Positions 25,863-34,840 of a stretch of DNA of 64,000 nucleotides are shown here, in pieces. A model generated the notes under the pieces. The model made no database searches. It saw only the letters and a program-made list of their open reading frames with translations, and was not told the origin of the DNA. Source of the stretch: Streptomyces odontomachi. GTDB taxonomy: Bacteria > Actinomycetota > Actinomycetes > Streptomycetales > Streptomycetaceae. Location of the stretch: positions 496,001-560,000 of the forward strand of contig NZ_JAMJWG010000002.1 in NCBI RefSeq assembly GCF_024435355.1. The letters are read 5' to 3'. Positions within the stretch are counted from its first letter, which is position 1; each line of letters starts with the position of its first letter. Position numbers and translations under genes: made by a program.

Positions 25863-28800
25863 ACGTGCTCGCGATTGAGGGCCGTCACCGTCTGCGGGTG
25901 GTCCGGGCCGAGCAGCCGGGTCAGCGTCTCCCGGGCCGCCATACCCAGCTGGCTCGACTCCTCCGACCCTTTCGACCCGGCGAGCGCGAGGGCCAGATCG
26001 GCCTCGCACAGGACCGTGTCCGGATGCTGCTCCCCGAACCTGACCCGGAACCCGGCGAGGGCAGCTTGCTGAAGGTCCCGGGATGCCTCGTGCTCGCCCA
26101 TCTCCCGCAGGGTTCCGGCGAGGTTGGCCATGCACCACAGCGTATTGGGGTGCTGGTCGGGAAGCTCCTGGCGCATCCGCTCCAGCACACCCTCCAGCAC
26201 GGACCGCGCACGGTCCCGCTCGCCGACGCCGCGCAGGTGGATACCGAGGTTGTTGACGGCGACAAGGGTGGAGGGGTGGCGCTCGCCCAGCGACTCGCCG
26301 TACTTGGCGACGACCTCGCGTTCCAGTTCGAGCGCGGCCGTACGCTCGTCGGTCACGTACAGATCGGTCGCCAGGTTGAGCATGCAGGCGAGGCTCTCCG
26401 GGGTCTCGTACGGGTACCGCTCGCGGTAGCAGTCCCGGGTGCGCTGGGTGAGGCGCCGGGCGTCCTGCACGTGTCCGGCACGGCGCAGTGAGACCGCCAG
26501 GCTCTTCGCCGTCCGCAAGGTCTCCGGCGCCATCCGGCCGACGACCCGCTTGCACGACGCGTACGTGGCGGTCAGCAGCGTCGCCGACGCCCCGTAGTCG
26601 CCCGAGTCGCGCAGGTCCCGGGCGAGGTTGCCCGCGGAGAAGAGCGTGTACGGGTGTTCCGGGCCGAGCACGACGCGGCGCCGGTCCAGGGTGTCCTGGT
26701 CGATGTCGCGTGCCTCGTAGTAGTCGCCGACCAGGCGCAGGCAGACGCTGAGGTTGTTGGCCGCGGCAAGGGTGCGGGGATGGTCGGCGCCGAGCAGCTC
26801 GGTGAAGCCGGCGTACGCCTCGCGTGCCATCTCCAGGGCCTCGTCGAACTGGCCGAGCGTTCCGAGGTCGGTGGCGAGTCCGCTGGCGGTCATGAGCGTG
26901 TGCCGGTCGGGTATGCCGGGCCGGTCGAGGTTGGCCCGCTGCCACGCCAGGATTCGGGTGTTCTTCTCGCGCGCCTCGACGTACTTCCCCCTGGAACGCA
27001 GGATGTTGGCGAGGTGGAAGTCAAGGAAGCGGTCCTGGCGTTCGAAGTGCCGCCGTCGTAACGGGGATTCGAGGGACATGTCGCGCCGGCTCCACACCTC
27101 GACGAGCCGCTCTCCCAGGGCGTCGGCCGCGTCGAGGTCACCGCGCTTCCAGAGATAACGCACCCGGTCGATGAGCAGCTGGCGGGTGTCCGGCTCGTCG
27201 CACCGGCTCGCCCGGGACGCCTCCAGATGGGGCCAGATCTCGGCGAACCGCTCCCAGTTCTCCGGGTCGTCGGTGTCGCCCTGGACCGGCCGGGCACCCA
27301 CCAGGATGCGGTGGACCGCGTGCTCGGCTGCCACGCGCTCCTCGGTGGTCATCTCGGAGCGGATGACCGACTGGACGAGCCGGTGGATCTGGATGCTGCG
27401 GGTCGCCGGGTCGACCTTGGCCAGCGCGAAGCGGCTCAGCTCCTGGATGAGTCGCCCGAGGTTCAGCCGGTCCTGGAGGCTCTCGTCGTACGGCATCAGG
27501 GACTCGAGCATCCGGTTGCTGTAGAGCAGGTTCCCGGAGATCGGCTCGGGCGCGAAGAAGGCGCAGAGCTGGAGCAGCCGGACGGCGGCCGGCGAGCGCT
27601 CGCGCAGCCGGGTCAGCGAGATGTTCCAGGTTGCGGCGACCGGTTGCGGATAGCCGGGCGGCGGGTTGAGCGCCAGGACCCGGGTGTCCTGGGCGGCCAG
27701 TTCCGTGAGGTAGTCGGAGACTGCGGTGGCGGTCTCCGCCAGCCAGGCTCCCGCCTGTTCGACGGCGAGCGGCAGATCACCGAGGGCCGCGGCCACGGCG
27801 TCGGCGTCCCGTGGGTCGATCGTGGGCACCCGGCGCAGCAGATGCTCGACGCTCTCCTCACGGTTGAACACGTCCACCTCCAGGGGGTGGCCGAGGTGGG
27901 ACCAGTTCTGGTTGCGCGAGGTCAGAAGGACGTGGCCCTGGCCACCGGGCAGAAAGGGCTGGATGGCCTCGGGGTCGTCGGCATTGTCGAAGATGAGCAG
28001 CCAGCGCTCGGTGGCGCCGATCTGCCGCAGGTGGTCGAGGGCGTCATGGGCCGCCTCCGCCATGTCCTCGGGCATCGGCAGGCCGAGCCGTTCGCCGAGT
28101 TCCGCCAGGGAGGTGGCGACGAGTTCGCGCTGCTCGGCGGAGATCCACCAGACGATGTCGTAATCGCCCATGAAGCGGTGCGCGTACTCCAGGGCCATCT
28201 GCGTCTTGCCGACACCGCCGAGGCCGTAGAGCGTCTGCGGCCTCGGCAGGACTATCGTCATGCCGGCGCCGAGCTCCTCCCGGATGTGCTCCATCAGCAG
28301 GCTGCGCCCGGTGAAGATCGGGTTGCGGATCGGGACGTTCCACACCCGGGGCGTGGTACCGGGGAACCGCGGCAGGACGCTCGTCTCCTCGCCACGCGAC
28401 GGCGGGCGGCCCGGTCGCCCCAGGGCGCGCAGCAGCGCCGAGCCGGCGTAGCTCTCGTCGCGCTGGACCAGGTCCACCGGTGTCCGTTCGACGAAGGGAG
28501 CGGTCACCCGCACCTCGCCGACCCGGACCGGGATGAGGAGCCGCTTCGTGCCCGACGGGTCCGCGGCGACGGCCTGCTCCCACACGCTGCGCGCCTTGGT
28601 GGACCGCAGGTAGGCGGCGGAGAGCAGGGCCATGGTGTGGGCCGGGGCCTCCCCGACCGCGCCGGTCTCCCGCCCGCCCGGCGCCGCCTCCCCGTTCTCC
28701 CGCCCGCCCGGCGCCGCCTGCCCGTCGCTCGCCGCGTCGGCGGGCAGCACCCGGAACCCGGCGTCGGTGAGCAGGGCCGCTATCCAGTCGGCCCACATAC

Positions 28801-29836
28801 GGTCCTCGGGCACGAAGCTCAGACGGACGTTCGTCGTCGCCGTGGGCCGGTAGCGGCGGCTGAAGCGGTCGCGGTAGTGGAGACGGACGTTCTCCGCCAT
28901 CGGCGGCAGCGAGGTCACCGTCGACTCGCTGATGACCGCGGTGAGCCGCTCGAAGGCGGAGAGCAGCGAGTTGGCAAGACCGGTCTCGTCGCCGAAGGTG
29001 GCCAGCGTCTCCTCGTAGTTGTAGTACGAACGGTAGGGCACCTCCACCGAGCCCCAGTACGCGTTGAGCTCGTCGTCGGACATGCCGTTGGGGAGCCGGT
29101 CGAAGATCGCCCTTGCCAGCGAGCGGCCCGTGTCGGCCTTCTCCTTCTCGCCCTCGTCGATCCGCATGGGGACCGGGAGAATACGGATCTGGCGCTCCCG
29201 GAAGCGTTCGTTGATGTCGCGGGCGACGCTCGCGGATCCGTCGACGCTCTGGCCGCTGAGGGTGAAGCAGTCCACCAGGACGTCCGGCAGCAGCACGGTG
29301 CAGATGTCGGCGACATCGCTGATGCCGGTACGGCTGTCGATCAACACGTAGTCGTAGTGGCGCTTCATGTCCTCGCGCAGGGCGTCGAAGAACTGGCCAC
29401 CGCCGAGCCGGTCGAAGAAGTTGTCCCAGTCGAAGCTGCTGACCGCGGCGGAGTACGTGCGGTCCTGCCGTCCGGCCGAGACGAAGTCGAGCGTGCCGTC
29501 GCCGGGAAACGTCCAGTTCAGGGAGACCGCGTGCGGGGTGATGCGGGCGTACTGCAAGTGCCAGGCGTCCGGGTCCCGCTTGCCGGGGGTGACCGCGGCT
29601 TCCGCGAAGTCCCTGATCAGCTCGACGACCCCGGTCGTCGCCGCCAGGGTGGACGGGTCCAGGAACGGGTGGAAGAAGCGATGCAGGCCGGGCGCCTCCA
29701 GGTCCCAGTCGACGGTGAGGACGCGCTTGCCGCCGGCGGCCAGGATCCAGGCGACGTTGGCGAGCGCCATCGTGCGGCCGGTGCCGCCCTTGTACGAGTA
29801 GAAGGTGACGATGGTTCCACCGCGGTCGTCGGTCAT
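25829..29836 (-). CDS. fxsT: FxsT: P-loop/TIR-like/NB-ARC/TPR protein of the FxSxx-COOH system
   Basis: 1335 residues in four blocks. (1) A ParA/ArsA-like ATPase with deviant Walker A KGGTGRT (16-22) and LIDSRTGISD. (2) A TIR-like segment (about 337-470, VRLSFVPEDRMWADWIAALL). (3) An NB-ARC/STAND NTPase with GLGGVGKT (538-545) and LLIFDNADD (613-621). (4) C-terminal Kinesin-light-chain-like TPRs (NNLSVCLRLVGDYYEARDID and others, about 900-1310). This matches the TPR protein regularly found beside FxsB and FxsC. ATG 29836 has GGGAGGAT upstream and overlaps the fxsC stop by ATGA. A linker near 372-392 carries a 10-residue duplication. Role in the system unknown. Confidence 0.85.
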   Translation of the reverse strand: MTDDRGGTIVTFYSYKGGTGRTMALANVAWILAAGGKRVLTVDWDLEAPGLHRFFHPFLDPSTLAATTGVVELIRDFAEAAVTPGKRDPDAWHLQYARITPHAVSLNWTFPGDGTLDFVSAGRQDRTYSAAVSSFDWDNFFDRLGGGQFFDALREDMKRHYDYVLIDSRTGISDVADICTVLLPDVLVDCFTLSGQSVDGSASVARDINERFRERQIRILPVPMRIDEGEKEKADTGRSLARAIFDRLPNGMSDDELNAYWGSVEVPYRSYYNYEETLATFGDETGLANSLLSAFERLTAVISESTVTSLPPMAENVRLHYRDRFSRRYRPTATTNVRLSFVPEDRMWADWIAALLTDAGFRVLPADAASDGQAAPGGRENGEAAPGGRETGAVGEAPAHTMALLSAAYLRSTKARSVWEQAVAADPSGTKRLLIPVRVGEVRVTAPFVERTPVDLVQRDESYAGSALLRALGRPGRPPSRGEETSVLPRFPGTTPRVWNVPIRNPIFTGRSLLMEHIREELGAGMTIVLPRPQTLYGLGGVGKTQMALEYAHRFMGDYDIVWWISAEQRELVATSLAELGERLGLPMPEDMAEAAHDALDHLRQIGATERWLLIFDNADDPEAIQPFLPGGQGHVLLTSRNQNWSHLGHPLEVDVFNREESVEHLLRRVPTIDPRDADAVAAALGDLPLAVEQAGAWLAETATAVSDYLTELAAQDTRVLALNPPPGYPQPVAATWNISLTRLRERSPAAVRLLQLCAFFAPEPISGNLLYSNRMLESLMPYDESLQDRLNLGRLIQELSRFALAKVDPATRSIQIHRLVQSVIRSEMTTEERVAAEHAVHRILVGARPVQGDTDDPENWERFAEIWPHLEASRASRCDEPDTRQLLIDRVRYLWKRGDLDAADALGERLVEVWSRRDMSLESPLRRRHFERQDRFLDFHLANILRSRGKYVEAREKNTRILAWQRANLDRPGIPDRHTLMTASGLATDLGTLGQFDEALEMAREAYAGFTELLGADHPRTLAAANNLSVCLRLVGDYYEARDIDQDTLDRRRVVLGPEHPYTLFSAGNLARDLRDSGDYGASATLLTATYASCKRVVGRMAPETLRTAKSLAVSLRRAGHVQDARRLTQRTRDCYRERYPYETPESLACMLNLATDLYVTDERTAALELEREVVAKYGESLGERHPSTLVAVNNLGIHLRGVGERDRARSVLEGVLERMRQELPDQHPNTLWCMANLAGTLREMGEHEASRDLQQAALAGFRVRFGEQHPDTVLCEADLALALAGSKGSEESSQLGMAARETLTRLLGPDHPQTVTALNREHVYRDLEPSAAA
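28667..28720. repeat. 30-bp-period duplication inside fxsT
   Basis: The same 24 bases occur at 28667-28690 and 28697-28720 in frame, giving two copies of an APGGRE(N/T)GE-type decapeptide in the linker of the TIR-like region. Probably replication slippage in a flexible loop. Confidence 0.7.
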
Positions 29837-31140
29837 TGCGGATCCTCCCTCTGGTCTGGGCGAGGATGGCGGTCCTCGGGCGATGCGGTGGAGCCCGTCT
29901 CGCCGGGCGGGTAGAGCCGGAAGCGCTCCCTGCGAGGCCCTTCCGGCGGGTAGGCGGGCGCGCGTTTGAGGAACTGGGAGGCCACGTGCTCGACGACGTC
30001 CGGCAGGACGTCGGAGAGCGACTCCAGGCTGAGGACCCCGTGCACCGCACGCCGGCAGACGACCGAGCCCTGCGTGGTCTTGCGGGGCATGGTCTCGTTG
30101 AGGGCGGTCACCAGTTCCTCCTCGTGGTCGCGGCCCTCCGCGTCCTCGCGGTTCCACGGCACCACGACACCCGTCCACGGCCGGTCCGCCGCATCGAGCC
30201 GGCCGAGCCACTCCCGCTGTTTCGGATCGGCCACCGCCCACCGGTCGACAAGCACGATCTCGGGTCCGTCGACCGGATCCGCGGGCTCCAGCGGGTCGGG
30301 CTCGTCATCGGACGAGACGAGGGTCGAGTGGTAGTCGAAGCTCCCGGCGATCTCGGCCGCAACCGCGGCGAGCGGACGTCGGGAGAGTGGATAGAAGGGG
30401 TTCCAGTCGATGGCCCGGTCCCCGTAGAACTGCGTGCTGCGGCCCGGCGGCAGGTGGTGGCGTGAGGCGGCGGCCACCGTGATGCGCAGGTTGCGGGTGC
30501 CACGCGGCGTTCCGAAAGCGCTCGGTATCCGCCGGTAGTCGACCGGCTGTCCCGGGTCGACGTCCGAGATCTCCGCCACCTTGACGATGTGCCTGGCCAG
30601 CTCGTAGACGGCCACCTCGTACTCCTCCCGCAGCCTGCTGAGCTTGATCAGCCCGTACAGCCCGTCGGTGGTGTACCTGGTCCCGAAGGCCGCATGGTTG
30701 AACTGGAGTTGCTCGGCCGCGCTCGGAGTCGACTGGGGTGGTACCGGGACCCATAAGGCCGGGACGATCGCCTGCACGGGCCGGCCGATGCGCGCCTGCT
30801 GCTGGATGGCACGCTGCTGGAAGGCGAACCACTCCTTGCCGCAGTGCAGGCTGCCGAAGTAACGCGGTGACGTGAGGGGGACGAAGACCCGGCAGGTGGC
30901 GAGGGCGTGGGCCAGCCGGTCCGACCATCCTTCTCCGGTCCTTATGTCGCGGTCCATGAAGCCGACCCCGGAGTGGGGAAGGTCGGTGAGGGAGAGGATG
31001 TGGTCGCAGAGGTCTCGGTAGAGGCGTTCCACCCACAGATTGGGATCGGCGACGCTCGCATCCTGGCTCGGGGTGTGGGCGTAGCTCAGGAAGAAAAACG
31101 GGTTGCTCTCGCCCCCCTGCCGCTTCTCCGATGTGAGCAC
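29833..31140 (-). CDS. fxsC: FxsC: TIR-like protein of the FxSxx-COOH system
   Basis: About 435 residues. The N-terminal TIR-like domain has FFFLSYAHTPSQD, a central GVGFMDRDI and VFVPLTSPRYFGSLHCGKEW. The C-terminal part (ITVAAASRHHLPPG; FYGDRAIDWNPFYP; VLVDRWA; VVPWNREDAEG) matches FxsC. GTG 31140 is chosen because GGGGGA lies just upstream; GTG 31158 would add six residues without a ribosome site. The stop overlaps fxsT by 4 bp. TIR folds can cleave NAD or scaffold assemblies; activity here is unknown. Confidence 0.82.
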   Translation of the reverse strand: MLTSEKRQGGESNPFFFLSYAHTPSQDASVADPNLWVERLYRDLCDHILSLTDLPHSGVGFMDRDIRTGEGWSDRLAHALATCRVFVPLTSPRYFGSLHCGKEWFAFQQRAIQQQARIGRPVQAIVPALWVPVPPQSTPSAAEQLQFNHAAFGTRYTTDGLYGLIKLSRLREEYEVAVYELARHIVKVAEISDVDPGQPVDYRRIPSAFGTPRGTRNLRITVAAASRHHLPPGRSTQFYGDRAIDWNPFYPLSRRPLAAVAAEIAGSFDYHSTLVSSDDEPDPLEPADPVDGPEIVLVDRWAVADPKQREWLGRLDAADRPWTGVVVPWNREDAEGRDHEEELVTALNETMPRKTTQGSVVCRRAVHGVLSLESLSDVLPDVVEHVASQFLKRAPAYPPEGPRRERFRLYPPGETGSTASPEDRHPRPDQREDPQ

Positions 31141-31188
31141 GCATCCCCCATCTGCCACCGGGTGGGACAGTGTAGGAAACTATGCCTC

Positions 31189-32070
31189 TCATGTGGAACA
31201 ACGAGAGCAGGAATTCAGGCCGGAAGCACGGTGTGCAGTACGTTTTTCGGACAGCCAGGTGACGGCGAAGTCCACCGCAGCACTCATGACGAGGGAACGT
31301 GTCTCCGCGCCACCCACCAATCCCCGGAGAACGCGAGGACTGCACCGGTCGAGATCATTCTTCTCGAAGTCCGTCCCGAGATCCGCGAAGTCCGTGTCAT
31401 CGAGATCGACGTCCTCGTATGTGATCCACGCTGGTCTTCCCTTCTGCACCACGACGCATGCGTAGTCACGACGAGGCGGATTCGGGACTCGATACTCGGC
31501 TAAATGGAACGCGCTGCAGACCTGGTATCCAACGCCGATGAGCAGAATGCGGGCGTCATTCTCGTACAGCCAGCGCAGCGGGGACTCCTCACCCAGATGG
31601 CACTTCTCGTCGTGGCAGGACACCGCCTTCGCGGCCTGGCTGCCCAGTGCCACGAACGAGGTCTGGGGATGGCTGCTGCGCCGTGCACCCGGCGCCCGGC
31701 GTACCGTTTCGGCGAACCTGCCCATGCCGTCGGACGGGGTGTGGTCGAGTTCGAACGCCGGCATCCGAGAGCGGAACGCCGCGCGCTGGTCCGCTGTCAT
31801 CCCCTCGGTGCGACGGCGGTGGACCCGGGAGGTCGTGGAGTTCCCCTCGGTGAACGAGGGAACGACCACCGTCCCGCGCCGTCCGAGCACGTCCTGGAGC
31901 GCCCCGAGGAGCGGCTCGGCCGCCGGGTCACGGGTGTACTCCCCGGGCCGTTGCCGGATGGGGCCTACGGTGCCCATCCGGGCGTGCACCAGGACGACCC
32001 CTCCCGGCCGTACGCCGAGTTCCGCGAGATCGTCGGCGAGCGAGGCCCGGGTGGCTGGGGCGGGCTCCAC
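31189..32070 (-). CDS. AAC(3)-family N-acetyltransferase in the Fxs operon
   Basis: 293-residue protein of the aminoglycoside 3-N-acetyltransferase fold. It shows VLVHARMGTVG, a long LLGALQDVLGRRGTVVVPSFT, and RSSHPQTSFVALG, which contains the conserved His of the family. The GTG start is 6 bp after the fxsB stop, with GGAGGG upstream, so it belongs to the operon. Because it lies between fxsB and fxsC, an acyl transfer on the FxsA-derived product or self-protection is more likely than clinical-type aminoglycoside resistance; both are inference. The last residues (SCSRCST) fall outside the usual core. Confidence 0.85.
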   Translation of the reverse strand: MEPAPATRASLADDLAELGVRPGGVVLVHARMGTVGPIRQRPGEYTRDPAAEPLLGALQDVLGRRGTVVVPSFTEGNSTTSRVHRRRTEGMTADQRAAFRSRMPAFELDHTPSDGMGRFAETVRRAPGARRSSHPQTSFVALGSQAAKAVSCHDEKCHLGEESPLRWLYENDARILLIGVGYQVCSAFHLAEYRVPNPPRRDYACVVVQKGRPAWITYEDVDLDDTDFADLGTDFEKNDLDRCSPRVLRGLVGGAETRSLVMSAAVDFAVTWLSEKRTAHRASGLNSCSRCST

Positions 32071-32076
32071 GGGGCG

Positions 32077-34350
32077 TCATCCCTCCGCCGGGAGGGCCGC
32101 TCGGATTCCCGCCACGAACTCCTCGCCCACCCGTGTGAGCACCTCGGCATCCGCCAGCATGTCCAGCGCCCGAACCGTCTCCTCGGCGTGTTCGACCGGG
32201 TCGGCGGCGAGCGCCGGCGTCGCGGAGCGCGCATAGGCCTGTGCCAGCAACTCTCCGGCCAGCAGCGGGCTCGCGGCCCACGGCGCCGGGAACGACCTGG
32301 GGTCGGCCTCGTCGTAGAGCTGGATCTGTTCCACGAGCGCGTCGAGGGTGGCGAGTTGATGGCCGTGCAGCAGTTCCCGAGCGAGCGCGACGGGATCGCC
32401 GGTGGGCGTCAGGCCGACGGCGCCCATTCCGCGGATCCCACCGGCGAGGCGGACGTCGGCGGTGTCGTCCGGTGTTCCGGCGAGCGGGGTGACCGTGGTG
32501 AGCAGGGCGGTGAGTCCGGGCAGGCGCTGCGGCACCGTGTCGCGGAGCAACCGCCACGCTTCGTCCGCCGTTTCCCGCAACCGGCCGGCTTCCCGTGGCG
32601 GCAGTCGTGGCCGGGCCGGACGGGTGTAGTGGTCGCGGTACGGGTCGAGGTCGTCCAGCGCGACCCTGTCGGTGAACCACCCGAGGGGTTGCCACCGGGC
32701 GTCTGGAGCCGCGCCGGGGACGATGCGTGCCGTGTCGCCGGCGAGCCGTACGACGATACCGTCGCCGTCCGGCACGGCCTCGGCCCACCGCATGCCGGCC
32801 GGCGCCATGCGGACCCGCCCGAGCGCGGGCAGGAACACCGTGCCGTCGCGCTCCGCCGGGACCGGAACCGGATCGGTGATCCCGGCGCGCAGGGCGGCCG
32901 AGGCGGCCATCGCGGTGAGCGGGGATATCGGCGGAAGGTCGCCGGGGTCGGAGGCGGTGACCAGGAGGTCAGCGGCCCAACTGCGTAGATACGGATGGGC
33001 GAGCAGCAGGTCCATGGCGTCCGGGTGCTCTGCCAGCCGCGCCAGCAACTGCCAGGTGGCCTCGGACCGTTCATCGCCCCCGCCGGTCCGCTCCTCGATC
33101 ATCGCCAGCCATTCCCGCGTCACCAGCCGTTGGGCCGCGGCGAGCTCCAGAAGTGCTTCTCGGTCCCCGCTCCCGCTGGCCAGCCTGTCCACTCCGGCGA
33201 CGCTCTCGGGGGCGCCGTCCACGATGACCGGCTCTGCTGCGAGCCGCGACGCCACGCCGGTCACCAGCTCCTTGAGGTCGGCGCAGTACACCGAAGGGTT
33301 GTCGAAGCCGTTCTCGCCGCGGTAACGGTGGGCGTAGAGACCGCCGCCGCATGAGCGGACGACGGGACAGGCGCGGCACTCGGCGCTGAGGCCTGCCACC
33401 CCTTGCTGCCGGGCCATCACTCCGGGATGGCCCGCCACGGTGTCCAGGCTGTGAGAGAAGACGTCGTATCCGGTCTCGGGGGCGCCGTCGTAGGCGATCT
33501 TCAGTGAGTCGGCCTGCTCCAGCGTGCCGTCGGTTTCGATCACCACGAGGTCGGACGGGCCGACCCCCATCGACTCGGTGAGGCTCGGCCCACCGTGACA
33601 GGTACTGATCACAGAGTCGAAGAGCCGTACCCGCATCGGTCGGCCGGTGGCGTCCCAGCGGTCGAAGATTCTCAGCAGCCACTTCGCGTAGGCGGTCGGG
33701 TGGCCGTCCGGGCGGACCGGTGGCTCGTCCCAGGTGGCGTGCGGAAGCAGGAAGTCGATCCGGGATGGTGTGAGGTCGGTCAGCGCGTCGTAGACGGCGA
33801 TCGGGTCATTGGCAAGATCGATGGTGCACAACAGACCCGCATAGAGATGGCGGTAGCGGTCGCTACGGAGCAAATTCACGGCGTTGAGCACGCGTTGATG
33901 GCTGCTGCGGCCGTCGGCATAGCGGCGGTGCCGGTCATTGGCGATGCGGTCGCCGTCGAGGGAGACACCCACTTTGACGCCGAACTCGGCGAAAACGTCG
34001 AGATAACGCTCGCTTAACTGGACGCCGTTTGTGTGAATGCGCACATCGAGGTCGGTCATCGGCGTCAGCGCATCGCGCAAAGTTGCGCAAATCTTGCGCA
34101 GTCTGGCTGGACCGGCGAGCAGCGGCTCCCCTCCATGCAGGATGACGTGCATGGAGGAAAGGGCATGGGCCTTGGCGTGCTCGCCGAGTCGCGTGGCCAC
34201 CCAGGCGACGGTCTCCTCGGAGATCACCTTGGGCCGCCGGCTCCAACTCTGGTCGGCGTGCTCGTAGACATAGCAGTACCTACAAGCAAGGTCACACCTG
34301 CTGTGGACCTTCAGGACGAACTGGCGGAACGGGACCAGCAGTGGAGCCAC
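32077..34350 (-). CDS. fxsB: FxsB: radical SAM/SPASM peptide-modifying enzyme with degenerate metallo-extension
   Basis: 757 residues. The radical SAM cluster motif CxxxCxxC is Cys19, Cys23, Cys26 (RCDLACRYCYVYEHADQ). The SPASM-type cysteines include 325, 328, 334 and 356 (ECRACPVVRSCGGG; SVYCADL). The second half (about 400-757) matches the C-terminal extension fused to FxsB proteins, which in active relatives carries HExxH. Here the aligned segment reads LLHGHQLATL (661-670), so only the first His is kept. The GTG start lies 9 bp after the fxsA stop with no clear ribosome site, so translation is probably coupled. FxsB is thought to modify the C-terminal region of FxsA. Confidence 0.9.
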   Translation of the reverse strand: MAPLLVPFRQFVLKVHSRCDLACRYCYVYEHADQSWSRRPKVISEETVAWVATRLGEHAKAHALSSMHVILHGGEPLLAGPARLRKICATLRDALTPMTDLDVRIHTNGVQLSERYLDVFAEFGVKVGVSLDGDRIANDRHRRYADGRSSHQRVLNAVNLLRSDRYRHLYAGLLCTIDLANDPIAVYDALTDLTPSRIDFLLPHATWDEPPVRPDGHPTAYAKWLLRIFDRWDATGRPMRVRLFDSVISTCHGGPSLTESMGVGPSDLVVIETDGTLEQADSLKIAYDGAPETGYDVFSHSLDTVAGHPGVMARQQGVAGLSAECRACPVVRSCGGGLYAHRYRGENGFDNPSVYCADLKELVTGVASRLAAEPVIVDGAPESVAGVDRLASGSGDREALLELAAAQRLVTREWLAMIEERTGGGDERSEATWQLLARLAEHPDAMDLLLAHPYLRSWAADLLVTASDPGDLPPISPLTAMAASAALRAGITDPVPVPAERDGTVFLPALGRVRMAPAGMRWAEAVPDGDGIVVRLAGDTARIVPGAAPDARWQPLGWFTDRVALDDLDPYRDHYTRPARPRLPPREAGRLRETADEAWRLLRDTVPQRLPGLTALLTTVTPLAGTPDDTADVRLAGGIRGMGAVGLTPTGDPVALARELLHGHQLATLDALVEQIQLYDEADPRSFPAPWAASPLLAGELLAQAYARSATPALAADPVEHAEETVRALDMLADAEVLTRVGEEFVAGIRAALPAEG

Positions 34351-34359
34351 CTGTTGATA

Positions 34360-34530
34360 CTAAAGGGCTGAGTTGAACGTGGTGACCCTGGTGTTTCGGC
34401 CATGCACGGCTGCTTCGACTCGTTGCAGGCTTCTGGCCAACACCCGGCCGTGCTGTGCAGTGGTGGAGAACTCGCGATCAGGGGAGTGCCCAGCAGTCTC
34501 GGAGCGTCTTGCGTCCGCGGTAGCCTTCAT
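34360..34530 (-). CDS. fxsA: FxsA: FxSxx-COOH precursor peptide
   Basis: A 56-residue ORF directly upstream of fxsB. The ATG at 34530 has GAGGA seven bases before it; the stop is TAG at 34362-34360. The peptide begins MKATADARR, is polar and rich in Arg, Thr and Ala, and ends V-T-T-F-N-S-A-L. The last five residues F-N-S-A-L fit the FxSxx-COOH signature exactly, and the gene is in the expected place 9 bp before the radical SAM gene. It has no signal peptide. By analogy, the core residues near the C-terminus are cross-linked or otherwise modified by FxsB; the mature product is unknown. Confidence 0.88.
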   Translation of the reverse strand: MKATADARRSETAGHSPDREFSTTAQHGRVLARSLQRVEAAVHGRNTRVTTFNSAL

Positions 34531-34840
34531 GTAAGTCCTCGGGAGATGGAGTGACGCGGTCGTCCGGGCCCCGCATCTCGGCGAAGATCGAACGCGTCGG
34601 CTGGTGCCATGATCCTAGCGCCGTTCGGTGTCAGCTGCGCTTGTTCCTGGCTAGTTCCTGAAAGCGCTCCAAAAGTTTATCCTGGGCGCAACCCAGCAAA
34701 TGCACCCACCCGAGCCACAGCTCTGCGGCGGCGTCTTGACGACAGCTCATTTCCGCAGGTCCAACGCGTTTCTGCGCAGGTTCGGGTGAGGGATCGCGAC
34801 GGCGTCCTCCGTTCGGGGGGCCGGGGGGACGGAGTCGTGC
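34531..34840. other. Divergent intergenic region between fxsA and the SLATT gene
   Basis: No gene is supported here; the small frames lack ribosome sites and coding bias. On the minus strand TAGGAT (complement of 34612-34617) could be a -10 element for the fxs operon, giving a leader of roughly 75 nt, but no -35 hexamer is spaced correctly. The direct repeat AGGAAC-TAGCC-AGGAAC on the same strand lies just upstream and could be a regulator site. Confidence 0.35.

Noticed and set aside
27227..29914. 895-codon plus-strand frame opposite fxsT
   Set aside because: No motifs, no ribosome site; antisense to clear P-loop, NB-ARC and TPR coding sequence.
29837..30241. N-terminal extension of fxsT
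   Set aside because: Overlaps conserved FxsC sequence; ATG 29836 has a strong ribosome site and the P-loop domain starts there.
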